A DNA stretch of 64,000 nucleotides from JAGLOK01 sp963676355 (lineage in GTDB: Bacteria; Bacillota; Clostridia; Christensenellales; UMGS416). The notes under the pieces were generated by a model. The model was not told the DNA's origin. It made no database searches and saw nothing but the letters and a program-made list of their open reading frames with translations. The position numbers and the translations under genes are program-made. The number at the start of each line of letters is the position of its first letter. Position 1 is the first letter of the stretch. The DNA lies in assembly GCA_963676355.1 (NCBI GenBank), contig OY781093.1, positions 682,001 through 746,000 of the forward strand, read 5' to 3'. Below are positions 1-9,089 of the stretch, in pieces.

Positions 1-19
1 TATTTGAAATTTATATTAC

Positions 20-358
20 TTATGCTTCGTATTGCAGTTTTCCTTGGTCAAAAAGAATATCTTCCATCTGCATAAATAAATCATTTATCACATAAGCGAC
101 TTCGGCAGAAGGCATTTCTTTTCCAAGTTTTTTAAGTATATAGTCATAGGTTTCATCAAAAAGCTTTTCGTCATCCAGTACAAGTTCACGGCCTTTTGTG
201 TTCGCAAACTCGTTTCTGGCTTTTTCAAATACTTTTACAACTATTTTTTGAATCTGCTCGCTGTCTAGTTCTTCATACTTTTTGTTATCTGAAATGGTTT
301 TTGCTACCTCTTTTTCAGATATTAATATATTTTTAGTGTCTATTTTTAGTGAACTCAC
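20..358 (-). CDS. Unknown 112-aa protein translationally coupled to pepF
   Basis: I do not recognise this family. The protein is charged, mostly helical in character, has no Cys pair, signal peptide or membrane segment, and is probably cytosolic. The start is a GTG that overlaps the pepF stop codon as GTGA, so it is the downstream gene of that transcript and is likely translated by re-initiation. The C-terminus ends in LQYEA just inside the window edge, so the gene is complete. Function cannot be inferred beyond co-expression with a cytosolic oligopeptidase. The reading frame, the exact stop/start overlap and the lack of a competing frame make it a credible gene. Confidence 0.7.
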   Translation of the reverse strand: MSSLKIDTKNILISEKEVAKTISDNKKYEELDSEQIQKIVVKVFEKARNEFANTKGRELVLDDEKLFDETYDYILKKLGKEMPSAEVAYVINDLFMQMEDILFDQGKLQYEA

Positions 359-2157
359 AGCTCAGCCTCCATTTCTTCAACAAGTGCAGAGAATGTTTTC
401 AATGCTCCTGCCACAGTGTCCGGCTGTGTAAGGTCAACGCCCGCTTGTTTTAGTGTTTCAAGAGGGAAATTCTTGCCGCCTGATTTAAGGAAGTTGAGAT
501 AACGATCCTGACCTTCTCTTCCTCCTTCAAGCACCATGTTGGAAAGCGCTATTGCAGAAGCGAAGCCTGTCGCATATTTATATACGTAAAAAGCACGGTA
601 GAAATGTGGTATTCTTGCCCACTCCATGTCGATTTCTTCATCTATTGCCATGTCTTTTCCGTAGTAGAGTTCATTAAGCTTGCGATATTCGGATTTAAAT
701 GCTTCGGCAGTTAAGGGTTTGCCGCTTTCGTACATATCGTGAGTAATCATCTCATATTCTGCAAACATTACCTGACGGAACATAGTTGTTCTGAACTGCT
801 CAAGGAAGTAATTTAGAAGATATAGTTTTTGGCTTTTATCATCAGTATTTTTTAGCATATATTGCATGAAGATTGCCTCGTTGCATGTGGAGGCAACTTC
901 CGCCAGAAGAATCGGATACTGAGAATCAACGTAGGTTTGATTGGTGTCTGAAAAATAGCTGTGCATTGCGTGACCCAGCTCGTGAGCCAGAGTAAAAGCA
1001 TTGTTTATTGTATCATTCCAGTTTAAAAGTACATATGGATGAGTTCCCCATATGCCCCAAGAATATGCGCCGGATGTTTTGCCCTTGTTTTCATAAACAT
1101 CAACCCATCTTCCTGAATCAAGACCTTCCTTTAAAGCTCCTGTGTATTCTTTGCCCAAAGGCTCAAGTGCATTAAGCACCAGTTCTTTTGATTCATTGTA
1201 GGTGACTTCCATGCCATCTGCTTCAAATACAGGCACATATAAGTCATACATGTGGAGTTTGTCAACGCCAAGCTTTTTGCGCTTTAGCTCCATATATTTG
1301 TGCATTGATGGAAGCGCATCATGAATTGCTGAAATGAGATTTTTATAAACATCAGTTGAAACGTTGTCCGAATGAAGTCCTGCATGTAAGGCGCTTTCAT
1401 ATTTTCTTGCCTTTGAAAAGAACACATCCTTTTTGATGCTGGAAGCCAGAGTGGAGGCTATCGTATTTTCATACTTTTTATAAGTGTCATACATTGCAGA
1501 AAATGCGGCTTTTCTTACATCACGGTTTTTGCTTTCCATATTTGGAATGTAGTTGCCGTGGGTTAGTTCCACCTCGTTTCCATCTTCACCTGTAATGGTT
1601 GGGAATTTTAAGTCTGCATTGTTTAGCATAGTAAAAATATTTCGTGGAGCAGAAGCCATGTCGCCTGCCATAGCAAGCAGCTTTTCCATCTCGTCGGGCA
1701 AAATATGTTCTTTTGAATGCAGAACCACGTCAATCATGTGACGATATTTATTAAGCTTCTCGTTTTCTTTAAAAAACGAAGCAAGTTTCTCGTCATTAAT
1801 TTTAAGGATTTCTGGCTCTAAAAATGAAATAGCACTTCCGGCTTCAGTAATAAGCGAAGTTGCTCGATCTGAAAGTCCTTGGTATTGAGAGTTGCTGTTG
1901 TCTTCATCCAGCCTCATGCGTGAATAAACAAAAAGCCTTTCAACTTTAAGCTGCGCATCAAAAATAGTCTCAAGTGCGCTAAAAAGAGCATCTGCGCTTT
2001 TACTTAGCGTGCCTTTTAGTTTGCTGATTTGTGCTAAATCTTTTTTTGCTTCAGCAAATTCTTCTTCCCAGCTGTCATTTGATGAATAGATGTCTTCAAG
2101 ACACCATTTAAATTCTTCGTCTAACAATCCTCTTTCTTTAAGGGTTTTATCAGCCAT
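355..2157 (-). CDS. pepF: Oligoendopeptidase F (M3B zinc peptidase)
   Basis: Cytosolic zinc metallopeptidase that cleaves short oligopeptides, used in peptide turnover. The sequence has the M3 zinc motif HELGH at about residues 392-396, with the third ligand expected from the downstream LLAEVASTCNEA helix. The length of 600 aa is normal for PepF, and the helical N-terminal lobe and the C-terminal region with FYRAFYVYKYATGFASA are typical of the M3B family. I chose the ATG at 2157 rather than the in-frame GTG at 2166, because AGAGGTG lies just upstream of the ATG at good spacing and would otherwise be consumed by the GTG start. The unknown gene downstream overlaps its stop codon. Confidence 0.95.
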   Translation of the reverse strand: MADKTLKERGLLDEEFKWCLEDIYSSNDSWEEEFAEAKKDLAQISKLKGTLSKSADALFSALETIFDAQLKVERLFVYSRMRLDEDNSNSQYQGLSDRATSLITEAGSAISFLEPEILKINDEKLASFFKENEKLNKYRHMIDVVLHSKEHILPDEMEKLLAMAGDMASAPRNIFTMLNNADLKFPTITGEDGNEVELTHGNYIPNMESKNRDVRKAAFSAMYDTYKKYENTIASTLASSIKKDVFFSKARKYESALHAGLHSDNVSTDVYKNLISAIHDALPSMHKYMELKRKKLGVDKLHMYDLYVPVFEADGMEVTYNESKELVLNALEPLGKEYTGALKEGLDSGRWVDVYENKGKTSGAYSWGIWGTHPYVLLNWNDTINNAFTLAHELGHAMHSYFSDTNQTYVDSQYPILLAEVASTCNEAIFMQYMLKNTDDKSQKLYLLNYFLEQFRTTMFRQVMFAEYEMITHDMYESGKPLTAEAFKSEYRKLNELYYGKDMAIDEEIDMEWARIPHFYRAFYVYKYATGFASAIALSNMVLEGGREGQDRYLNFLKSGGKNFPLETLKQAGVDLTQPDTVAGALKTFSALVEEMEAEL

Positions 2158-2196
2158 ATATGGCACCTCTTCTTTCTTATATTTATCTCTGTTAAT

Positions 2197-2664
2197 TTAT
2201 ATCTTTTCAAAACCTTTTATATTGTTGCCAAATAGCATAATCTTAAGCTGTTCTCCTTCTTTCATGTCGGGAACGCCTTTTGCTACATCAAAGTAGAGCT
2301 TTCTGGAAGGTGATTTAGGATCGGCGTTGTCATCGTTGAAAATCACAGTGTAAAAATCCAGATGATCGCTGCTTGTGATGCTTGTGTCAATTTCTTTAAC
2401 ACTGCCTGTTATCTCTTTTTCAAGACCTTCTTTTATGTCTTTTAAAAATAGGTAATACTTACGGATTCTTGCGCCTTGCATTCCCCATGAGGAGACAACA
2501 AAAATTGCCCACAGCGCAGAAATTGTGTATCCGGGCCAGTCAATTCTCACTATTGAAAACACAGTAATCGCTGCAATGTATATAAGTGATGCGATTATCA
2601 TTTTTACCCAAAATTTTCTTTGAAGTGTTTTTATATCGTCATAGTCTTGTTGCGTATAAAGCAT
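2197..2664 (-). CDS. Hypothetical two-TM membrane protein
   Basis: A 155-aa protein with two hydrophobic helices at roughly residues 22-42 and 47-63, separated by a very short turn, followed by a hydrophilic domain of about 90 residues probably on the cytosolic side. The C-terminal part reads like a small beta domain (LDFYTVIFNDDNAD and a later LKIMLFGNN). No catalytic or metal motif is visible. AAAGGAAA lies about 8 nt upstream of the ATG. It sits between nrdD and pepF on the same strand but is separated from nrdD by a terminator. The family is not recognised. Confidence 0.7.
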   Translation of the reverse strand: MLYTQQDYDDIKTLQRKFWVKMIIASLIYIAAITVFSIVRIDWPGYTISALWAIFVVSSWGMQGARIRKYYLFLKDIKEGLEKEITGSVKEIDTSITSSDHLDFYTVIFNDDNADPKSPSRKLYFDVAKGVPDMKEGEQLKIMLFGNNIKGFEKI

Positions 2665-2768
2665 AGTATTATTTCCTTTATTAATTGTGGTCTGGACATT
2701 ATATCATATTCTTTTTTGCGATAGCAATTAATGGCTTAAAAGTTCATATTAATGCAATAATTTGCATC

Positions 2769-2795
2769 AAAAAAGGCCACCTTATAGGTGACCTT
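2769..2795 (-). terminator. Intrinsic terminator after nrdD
   Basis: On the minus strand the arms AAGGTCACC and GGTGGCCTT pair with one G-U wobble around a short loop and are followed by a run of six T. The wobble direction favours the minus strand. It lies about 10 nt past the nrdD stop codon. Confidence 0.85.
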
Positions 2796-2805
2796 GGTAA
2801 ATATT

Positions 2806-5172
2806 CTAGTTCATCATCTGTCTTATGCTGTCCAAATCTCTTAAAACCACCGTGTCTTGGCCATTTTCAATGACTACAGCTGGAATTGCTTGAATGTCGT
2901 ATTTTTCAGTTTGACTCATATCATCCCGCACATTCACAATGCATAAATTTTCCTCATCTTTTAAAAGTCTTTTTGCTACAGCACACTTGGAGCATCCCGG
3001 TGCAGTAAAAAGAGTTATCTGAGGTTTATCAAACACAGCTTTTACGTTCTCTGTTTCCTTTGACTCTGAAACTTGAGCTGTGGCTTTTTTAGTTTCTGCC
3101 ATGCGTCCGTGTACATATGTTTTGCGGTTTTTAAACTCCTGCGACTTTCCGGCATTCCAGTTGCGAACAGGTCTATAATAACCTGTTATTCTTGAATAAA
3201 CCTCGGTCGTTGCGCCGCATTCGTCACATGTGTATGTCTCGCCGGTGATATAGCCGTGAGTTGGGCAGATGGAATATGTGGGCGATATTGTGTAATAAGG
3301 CAGCTTATAGTTGGAGGCTATCTTTTTAACAAGTTTTGCAGTCGAGCGCCAGTCATCAATTTTCTCGCCAAGGAAAGCGTGGAAAACGGTACCGCCTGTA
3401 TATTTTGTCTGAATGCTGTCCTGCACTTCAAGGGCTTCAAACATATCTTCTGTGAAGCTTACAGGAAGGTGGGAGCTGTTTGTGTAATACGGAGTGTCTT
3501 CGTCATTTCCTGCGCAGATGATTTGCGGATATTTTTGCCTGTCATGCTTTGCGAGACGGAATGAGGTGGATTCAGCAGGGGTTGCCTCCAAGTTAAACAG
3601 TGCATTATATTCGGTTTGATATTCAACGAGTTTGTCGCGCATGAAGTCCATTATTTCTTTTGTGAAATCCTGAGCCTTTTTGTGAGTCATGTCCACGCCT
3701 ATAAAGTTTGCGTTCATGCATGCTTCATTCATGCCAACTAATCCGATTGTTGAAAAATGGCTGTCAAAGGAGCCGAGATATTCTTTAGTGAATGGATATA
3801 AGTCCTGATCCATAAGGCGAGAAAGAATCTGCCTTTTCACATCAAGTGAACGGGCTGCAATATCCATCATTTTGGCTAGTCTCTCTTTAAAATCATTTTC
3901 ATCTTTTGCGAGGTAGCCTATGCGTGGCATATTGATTGTTACAACGCCAACTGATCCTGTATTTTCACCGGAGCCAAAAAATCCGCCTGTCTTGCGGCGC
4001 AGCTCCCTTAGGTCAAGGCGAAGTCTGCAGCACATGGAACGCACATCAGAAGGATTAAGCTCGCTGTTTACGTAGTTTGAGAAATATGGAGTGCCGTATT
4101 TGCCTGTCATTTCAAACAAAAGACGGTTGTTTTCTGTTTCAGACCAGTCAAAGTCGCGGGTGATGGAGTATGTTGGAATAGGATATTGGAATCCGCGTCC
4201 GTCAGCATCGCCTTCCACCATTATCTCGATGAAAGCTTTGTTTATCATGTCCATTTCAGCTTTGCAGTCGCTGTATGTGAAGTCAAGCTCTTCGCCGCCC
4301 ACCAAAGCAGGTTCGTTCTTTAAATCTTCAGGGACAGTCCAGTCCATAGTCACATTTGTAAAAGGAGCTTGGCATCCCCAGCGACTGGGAGTGTTAACGC
4401 CATAAATAAATGACTGTATGCATTGCTTTACTTGTTTATATGATAAATCATCCACCTTTACATATGGTGCAAGATAGGTGTCAAAGCCTGAAAAAGCCTG
4501 TGCGCCTGCCCACTCATTTTGCAATATTCCAAGGAAGTTTACCATTTGGTTGCATAGTGTTGAAAGATGCAGTGCCGGAGAGGATGCGATTTTTCCGGGG
4601 ATGCCGGCTAAGCCGCGGCAGATGAGCTGTTTAATTGACCATCCTGCGCAGTAGCCTGATAACATCGAAAGGTCATGGATGTGGATGTCGGCATTTTTGT
4701 GTGCTGAGCCTATTTCCTCGTCATATACTTCGCTGAGCCAGTAGTTTGCTGTGATTGCACCTGAATTGTGAAGAATGAGTCCGCCTAATGAATATGAAAC
4801 GGTAGAATTTTCTTTAACTCTCCAGTCTTCATCACGGACATAGCTGTTTACCAAAGACTTGTAATCCAGTATGGTGGAATTCATGTTACGAATTTTCTCT
4901 CGCTGGTTTCTGTAGAGAATATATGCTTTGGCAACATCGTAGTAGCCTGCGTCCTCCAAAATGTGTTCTACAGAATCTTGTATATCCTCAACGTTAATTG
5001 AATTATTTGAAATCTTAGGCTGAAAATTGCTTGTCACCCTAAGTGCTAATATGTCCAGAATATCCTCTGTCCACACCTGATTTGTGGCTTGAAAAGCCTT
5101 AGACATAGCTGTTTTTATAAGCTTTATCTCAAAATCTACTACTTGACCGTCTCTCTTGTTAACCTTAAACAT
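2806..5172 (-). CDS. nrdD: Anaerobic ribonucleotide reductase with fused glutaredoxin-like domain
   Basis: Class III reductase that makes deoxyribonucleotides without oxygen using a glycyl radical. An ATP-cone begins at residue 1 (FKVNKRDGQVVDFE). The C-terminal zinc site (CPTHG then CDECG) is followed by RITGYYRP, whose Gly at about 664 is the expected radical site. After residue 715 comes an extra thioredoxin-fold domain with PGCSKC (Cys 727 and 730) and IPAVVIE, resembling NrdH/glutaredoxin. In the active-site loop, MCC at 380-382 is followed 21 residues later by Glu 403, where formate-dependent enzymes are thought to carry Asn. The start at 5172 is fixed by GGAGG 7 nt upstream. No activase gene nrdG is adjacent or elsewhere in the window. 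Confidence 0.95.
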   Translation of the reverse strand: MFKVNKRDGQVVDFEIKLIKTAMSKAFQATNQVWTEDILDILALRVTSNFQPKISNNSINVEDIQDSVEHILEDAGYYDVAKAYILYRNQREKIRNMNSTILDYKSLVNSYVRDEDWRVKENSTVSYSLGGLILHNSGAITANYWLSEVYDEEIGSAHKNADIHIHDLSMLSGYCAGWSIKQLICRGLAGIPGKIASSPALHLSTLCNQMVNFLGILQNEWAGAQAFSGFDTYLAPYVKVDDLSYKQVKQCIQSFIYGVNTPSRWGCQAPFTNVTMDWTVPEDLKNEPALVGGEELDFTYSDCKAEMDMINKAFIEIMVEGDADGRGFQYPIPTYSITRDFDWSETENNRLLFEMTGKYGTPYFSNYVNSELNPSDVRSMCCRLRLDLRELRRKTGGFFGSGENTGSVGVVTINMPRIGYLAKDENDFKERLAKMMDIAARSLDVKRQILSRLMDQDLYPFTKEYLGSFDSHFSTIGLVGMNEACMNANFIGVDMTHKKAQDFTKEIMDFMRDKLVEYQTEYNALFNLEATPAESTSFRLAKHDRQKYPQIICAGNDEDTPYYTNSSHLPVSFTEDMFEALEVQDSIQTKYTGGTVFHAFLGEKIDDWRSTAKLVKKIASNYKLPYYTISPTYSICPTHGYITGETYTCDECGATTEVYSRITGYYRPVRNWNAGKSQEFKNRKTYVHGRMAETKKATAQVSESKETENVKAVFDKPQITLFTAPGCSKCAVAKRLLKDEENLCIVNVRDDMSQTEKYDIQAIPAVVIENGQDTVVLRDLDSIRQMMN

Positions 5173-5233
5173 TTCTAATCCTCCATACATCTTTTGCCCG
5201 TTTTTTTGTCTGTTGAATTTATCGAGCGAGATT

Positions 5234-5263
5234 ATTGTATCACTATATATTGTGGACAGTCAA
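5234..5263 (-). promoter_or_regulatory. nrdD promoter
   Basis: On the minus strand TTGACT and TACAAT are separated by 18 nt, about 62 nt before the nrdD start. One NrdR-like box fills the spacer and a second lies just upstream of the -35 element. Confidence 0.6.
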
Positions 5264-5287
5264 CATAAATTCATCAATATATTGCGA
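5240..5287 (-). promoter_or_regulatory. Pair of NrdR-like boxes
   Basis: TCACTATATATTGTGG at 5240-5255 matches the NrdR consensus acaCwAtATaTwGtgt at 14 of 16 positions. CATCAATATATTGCGA at 5272-5287 keeps the CwATATATwG core. The boxes are 16 nt apart (32 nt start to start), the three-helical-turn spacing known for NrdR pairs. They overlap the nrdD promoter, so repression by NrdR in the presence of ATP/dATP is the expected control. Confidence 0.75.
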
Positions 5288-5362
5288 AATTTTTGAAAAA
5301 TACGACTAAAATAGTATGATATGTTATTAATGTAATTTTGAGTACCAAAATAAGGTCATAAG

Positions 5363-6070
5363 TCAGCGAAACATGCCTATAAGTGTAAATCCGATAAGAA
5401 TGACGGAGTATATTGCAAGATATAATGCACCTGTTCGCTTTTTTTCTATAATTTGCGACAATAGACCTACCGATTGTGCGGCAAGATAACCGCCGGCAAG
5501 TCCTGCGATGTGCGCCACATTGTCCACATATGTCATTGTAAAGCCTAAAAACAGCGACACTCCTACAAACAGAAAAACCTGTGTTCCAAAGATTTTGTTA
5601 AATAATTGTTTGTCATATTTTCTGAAGTAAAAAAGTGCACCAAATAAACCGTATATAGCGCCGGATGCACCCAGAGAATTTGCAGATGTAAAGGCAAAAC
5701 TTGCAGCAATAGACAATATGCCTGCCATAAAATAGATTACAAGAAAACGCCATCTGCCATACAGCACCTCAATGTGCCTGCCCCAAATAAAAAGAGCATA
5801 CATATTAAAGCCAATGTGCATAAGATTGCCGTGTAAAAACATGGCGGTAACATAACGCCATAGCTGTCCTTTGGCAATTGCGCTGTTTATTTTCATGCCA
5901 TATTCGTTTATTATGCTCCAGTTTATATCATATGTGGCGGCAAAATATACTTGCACCAAAAAATCCAGAATAAAAATGGCAACGCATATGCCAATGAGTA
6001 TATACGTTACCAAACTTTTTTTCCTGTTAATCAAAAAAGGCTTTCTGATTTCTTGTTGATTGTTCTCCAT
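5363..6070 (-). CDS. Rhomboid-family intramembrane serine protease
   Basis: A 235-aa polytopic protein of the GlpG/rhomboid fold that would cleave membrane-embedded substrates. The catalytic serine motif GASGAIYG places Ser at about residue 136, and the catalytic His lies in NVAHIAGLAGGY at about 187. The family HGNLMHIGFNMYALFIWG segment is present in the second helix. The ATG overlaps the aminotransferase stop as TAATG, so it is the third gene of the lrp-aminotransferase operon. The substrate is unknown; the metabolic neighbours do not suggest one. Confidence 0.92.
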   Translation of the reverse strand: MENNQQEIRKPFLINRKKSLVTYILIGICVAIFILDFLVQVYFAATYDINWSIINEYGMKINSAIAKGQLWRYVTAMFLHGNLMHIGFNMYALFIWGRHIEVLYGRWRFLVIYFMAGILSIAASFAFTSANSLGASGAIYGLFGALFYFRKYDKQLFNKIFGTQVFLFVGVSLFLGFTMTYVDNVAHIAGLAGGYLAAQSVGLLSQIIEKKRTGALYLAIYSVILIGFTLIGMFR

Positions 6071-7254
6071 TACTTTTTATGCCTTAAAATAAATTTTTCC
6101 ATTCGCTCAACAGCTGTTTTAATGTTGTCAATGCTGTAAGCGTATGAGCAGCGAATGTGTCCTTCTCCTGAAGGACCGAATGCAGTGCCGGGAACAACAG
6201 CCACTTTTTCTTCTTTTATAAGACGCTCACAAAATTCTTCGCTTGTCATGCCTGTTGTTTTAATTGACGGGAAGATGTAAAATGCGCCTTCGGGTTCAAA
6301 ACATTCAAGCCCTATCTCGCGGATACGGGTTACAAACATTCTTCTTCGTCTGTTATATGCACGCTTCATCTTCTGAACTGAAGGGAAATCATTTGCAAGT
6401 CCGTTTCTTAAGCCTTCAATTGCAGCTTTTTGCGACATTATTGGTGCGCAAAGCATGGTGTATTGGTGAATTTTAAGCATTGCGGATACAAGGTTTGAAT
6501 TGCCGCATATAAAGCCCAGTCGCCAACCCGTCATAGCAAATGCCTTGGAAAATCCATTTAGAACGATAGTGCGCTCATACATATCGGGAAATTCCGCGAT
6601 AGATACATGACGCTCATCAGAATAGGTTAGCTCAGCATATATTTCATCTGAAATCACGATAATATCATGCTTTTTAAGCACTTCTGCAACAGGAGCAAGG
6701 TCCTCTCTTGTCATTATCCCACCAGTTGGATTGTTTGGATAGGGAAGAATGATTGCCCTTGTTTTAGGGGTTATAGCATTTTCAACAGCTTCTGCTGTCA
6801 GCTTAAACTTTACGTCCTGTGATGTTTTTATCCCCACAGCTTTTCCGCCAGCAAATGTGACACACGGATAGTAGCTCACATATGAAGGCTCGGGAACAAG
6901 CACCTCGTCGCCTGGAGTTATGATTGCACGCATCGCAAGGTCGATGCCTTCGGATGCGCCCACAGTCACCATTATTTCATCATCGGGAGAATAGTTAAGG
7001 TTAAACCTTTGTGCCATATATTTTGAAACCATATGACACAGTTCCGGAAGACCTCGGTTTGAAGTATAATGAGTTTCGCCCTGTTCCAGTGAGTAGATAG
7101 CAGCCTCTCGTATATTCCAAGGTGTTGTAAAATCAGGCTCACCCACACCGAGTGCTACCACGTCCTCCATCTGTTGCGCGATATCAAAAAACTTACGTAT
7201 TCCCGAAGGTGGTATCGAGGATACGCTTGGATTAATAAATTCTTTTACATTCAT
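6070..7254 (-). CDS. Class I/II PLP-dependent aminotransferase
   Basis: A 394-aa fold-type I aminotransferase of the aspartate/aromatic (AraT/PatA-like) group, moving amino groups between amino acids and 2-oxo acids. The PLP lysine is in NGFSKAFAMTGWRLGF at about residue 237. YPNNPTGG, the DEIYAELTY segment and the C-terminal IRCSYA motif are all present. The start overlaps the Lrp regulator stop as ATGA, which supports local control by that regulator. The exact substrate cannot be read from the sequence; aspartate, aromatic amino acids or N-acetyl-LL-diaminopimelate are all possible. Confidence 0.9.
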   Translation of the reverse strand: MNVKEFINPSVSSIPPSGIRKFFDIAQQMEDVVALGVGEPDFTTPWNIREAAIYSLEQGETHYTSNRGLPELCHMVSKYMAQRFNLNYSPDDEIMVTVGASEGIDLAMRAIITPGDEVLVPEPSYVSYYPCVTFAGGKAVGIKTSQDVKFKLTAEAVENAITPKTRAIILPYPNNPTGGIMTREDLAPVAEVLKKHDIIVISDEIYAELTYSDERHVSIAEFPDMYERTIVLNGFSKAFAMTGWRLGFICGNSNLVSAMLKIHQYTMLCAPIMSQKAAIEGLRNGLANDFPSVQKMKRAYNRRRRMFVTRIREIGLECFEPEGAFYIFPSIKTTGMTSEEFCERLIKEEKVAVVPGTAFGPSGEGHIRCSYAYSIDNIKTAVERMEKFILRHKK

Positions 7255-7739
7255 GGCGTTACCATTAGCCTCTCATCCGGCTCATCATCTAAAATAACGC
7301 CGTCGTCTTTATAACGCTTGAGAACAAAATGTGTAGCGGTCGATAAAACACCATCTATTGTAGAAAGTCGCTGCGCTACAAAAAAGGCCACCTGCTTGAG
7401 GCTTGTGCCTTCAACCAGTACCATAAGGTCGTATCCTCCGCTCATAAGATATACGGATTTTACCTCGTCAAACTTGTATATACGCCTTGCAATCTCTTCA
7501 AAGCCTTGGTCGCGCTGGGGTGTCACCTTCACTTCAATGAGGGACTCCACCCTGTTGTTGTCAGCCTTGTCCCAGTTTATCTTGGCGTGATATTTTACTA
7601 TAATATTGTCATCTTCAAGCTCGGCTATTGCTGCCAACACTTCTTCCTCGCTTTTTCCCAGCATGAGTGCCATTTCGGCTGGGGAAGTCCTCGAATCATC
7701 ATGTAGAATTTCGAGAATTTCATCTTTTAACATTGTCAT
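7251..7739 (-). CDS. Lrp/AsnC-family transcriptional regulator
   Basis: A 162-aa regulator with an N-terminal winged helix-turn-helix (residues about 1-60, including SPAEMALMLGKSEEEVLAAI) and a C-terminal RAM ligand-binding domain (about 70-145, with VKSVYLMSGGYDLMVLVEG). It leads the operon with the aminotransferase and rhomboid genes. AAGGAGGG upstream supports the start at 7739; a second ATG two codons in is also possible. By family knowledge it would bind an amino acid and control the transaminase; this is inference. Confidence 0.9.
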   Translation of the reverse strand: MTMLKDEILEILHDDSRTSPAEMALMLGKSEEEVLAAIAELEDDNIIVKYHAKINWDKADNNRVESLIEVKVTPQRDQGFEEIARRIYKFDEVKSVYLMSGGYDLMVLVEGTSLKQVAFFVAQRLSTIDGVLSTATHFVLKRYKDDGVILDDEPDERLMVTP

Positions 7740-7784
7740 ACATTAGCCCTCCTTGAATATTTTTTTGATTTGAATTGATGCGGC

Positions 7785-9035
7785 TCAGTCAATATTTACT
7801 GTCTCAGCCACAACTGTATCAACAGTGTTCCCTTTATTATCGACATATACCCTCACTATGTCAACCAAAGATTTGCCATCTTTTTTGCGTATAACGGATT
7901 TTACATAGGTGCCCCATTCCATTTGAGATCTGTATATTTCGCAAAAGGCTATTCCGTTGCTTGCCTTATAGTCATAACCAACACGTATGATGATGGGATA
8001 ATCAAGAGTATTTTTTATGATTAAATCATTTTCTTTGTCTGTTATGCACGACGTGCCTATGGGAATGTTTGCCTCATCGGCGTTATACATCTTGCGTTCA
8101 ACAATTTCAAGCTCGGACAAAACAGCCGCGAGATATATCTGTGTGGGATATATTTGCGTCAGTACCTTTTCGTAGTCGCTTCCGCTTCCGCCTTCAGGCA
8201 TTTGGTTAATGATATAGTCTGAGCCTCCCATAAAGTTTATGATGCTCAACTCATCTCCGGGGAGTAAAATCCGATGTATACCATTTCCGATAACTTGATT
8301 TAACACCGTGGCATAATCACTTGAGGGTGCGTTTATGGCATATTCGCTCAATACAGGATCAAGAGTCAGCCCGTGAAGTACGTCATCTGAAATTTTAGCA
8401 TAGGCCACATCGGTCACGGCCTCGGCTTTTTGATTGCCTGATATTACAGCTTGCTTTATATTTTCAGCAGTTTTTTTAATGTCAAGCTCCCTGCCGTTTT
8501 GCTGAGACTCAATGGCGAGCATGGCATCGCCCTCGGCTTCAGGGTTAAATGCTGAAATAGAAGCATCCTTTGGTGCGATGAAATATTGTGTTGATGCATC
8601 CTCGAGTAGTTTTTTGAGGGCGCTTTCATCAAATGTTATTTTTGCATTCAGGCTCACACCTGATATTTTCGCCTTTAAAAGATCCATGTAGTCTTGAGTT
8701 TTATTGCCTGTGCGACCGATTTCATACGCCGCATCAAGAGAGCTTTTAAAATCAAGCGAAGCAAAAGAGGCCACGTTTATAGTGGTTTTTATGTCATTAT
8801 ATGATATTTCTATGTTTTTTGAGCTCAGTTCATTTTTAAGCTGCAAGCTAAGCATGTGAACGGCGGACTCGGTGTCATATCCACCCACATCGTGGCCTGC
8901 TATGCTTATTCCTTTTGCGATTGCATCATTCTCGTTAAAGTCTTTAAGCCACATGCTTTGCCAAATGTAAAAGGATGCGGCTATGATGACAACGCCCAAT
9001 AAGATAAATAGTTTTGAAACTTTGTTACTAAGCAA
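7785..9035 (-). CDS. Membrane-anchored VanW-like/peptidoglycan-binding protein
   Basis: A 416-aa protein with one N-terminal membrane helix (residues about 8-27) and an extracellular remainder. Residues 40-200 resemble the repeated domain found in YoaR/VanW proteins (GISIAGHDVGGYDTESAVHM is its opening). The C-terminal part resembles the VanW domain: YPTQIYLAAVLSELEIVERK, IPIGTSC and NDLIIKNTLDYPIIIRV are in the expected order. It is divergent, because the usual GGGVCQVSTTLY segment appears only as PEGGSGSDYEKVLTQIYPTQ, without the Cys. The start is a TTG with GAGGG 7 nt upstream. A role at the cell wall is inferred. Confidence 0.75.
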   Translation of the reverse strand: MLSNKVSKLFILLGVVIIAASFYIWQSMWLKDFNENDAIAKGISIAGHDVGGYDTESAVHMLSLQLKNELSSKNIEISYNDIKTTINVASFASLDFKSSLDAAYEIGRTGNKTQDYMDLLKAKISGVSLNAKITFDESALKKLLEDASTQYFIAPKDASISAFNPEAEGDAMLAIESQQNGRELDIKKTAENIKQAVISGNQKAEAVTDVAYAKISDDVLHGLTLDPVLSEYAINAPSSDYATVLNQVIGNGIHRILLPGDELSIINFMGGSDYIINQMPEGGSGSDYEKVLTQIYPTQIYLAAVLSELEIVERKMYNADEANIPIGTSCITDKENDLIIKNTLDYPIIIRVGYDYKASNGIAFCEIYRSQMEWGTYVKSVIRKKDGKSLVDIVRVYVDNKGNTVDTVVAETVNID

Positions 9036-9089
9036 TCTAATACCCTCAAATTGAATTCTCAGATTTAATAGGTATTATACTATCTTTTC

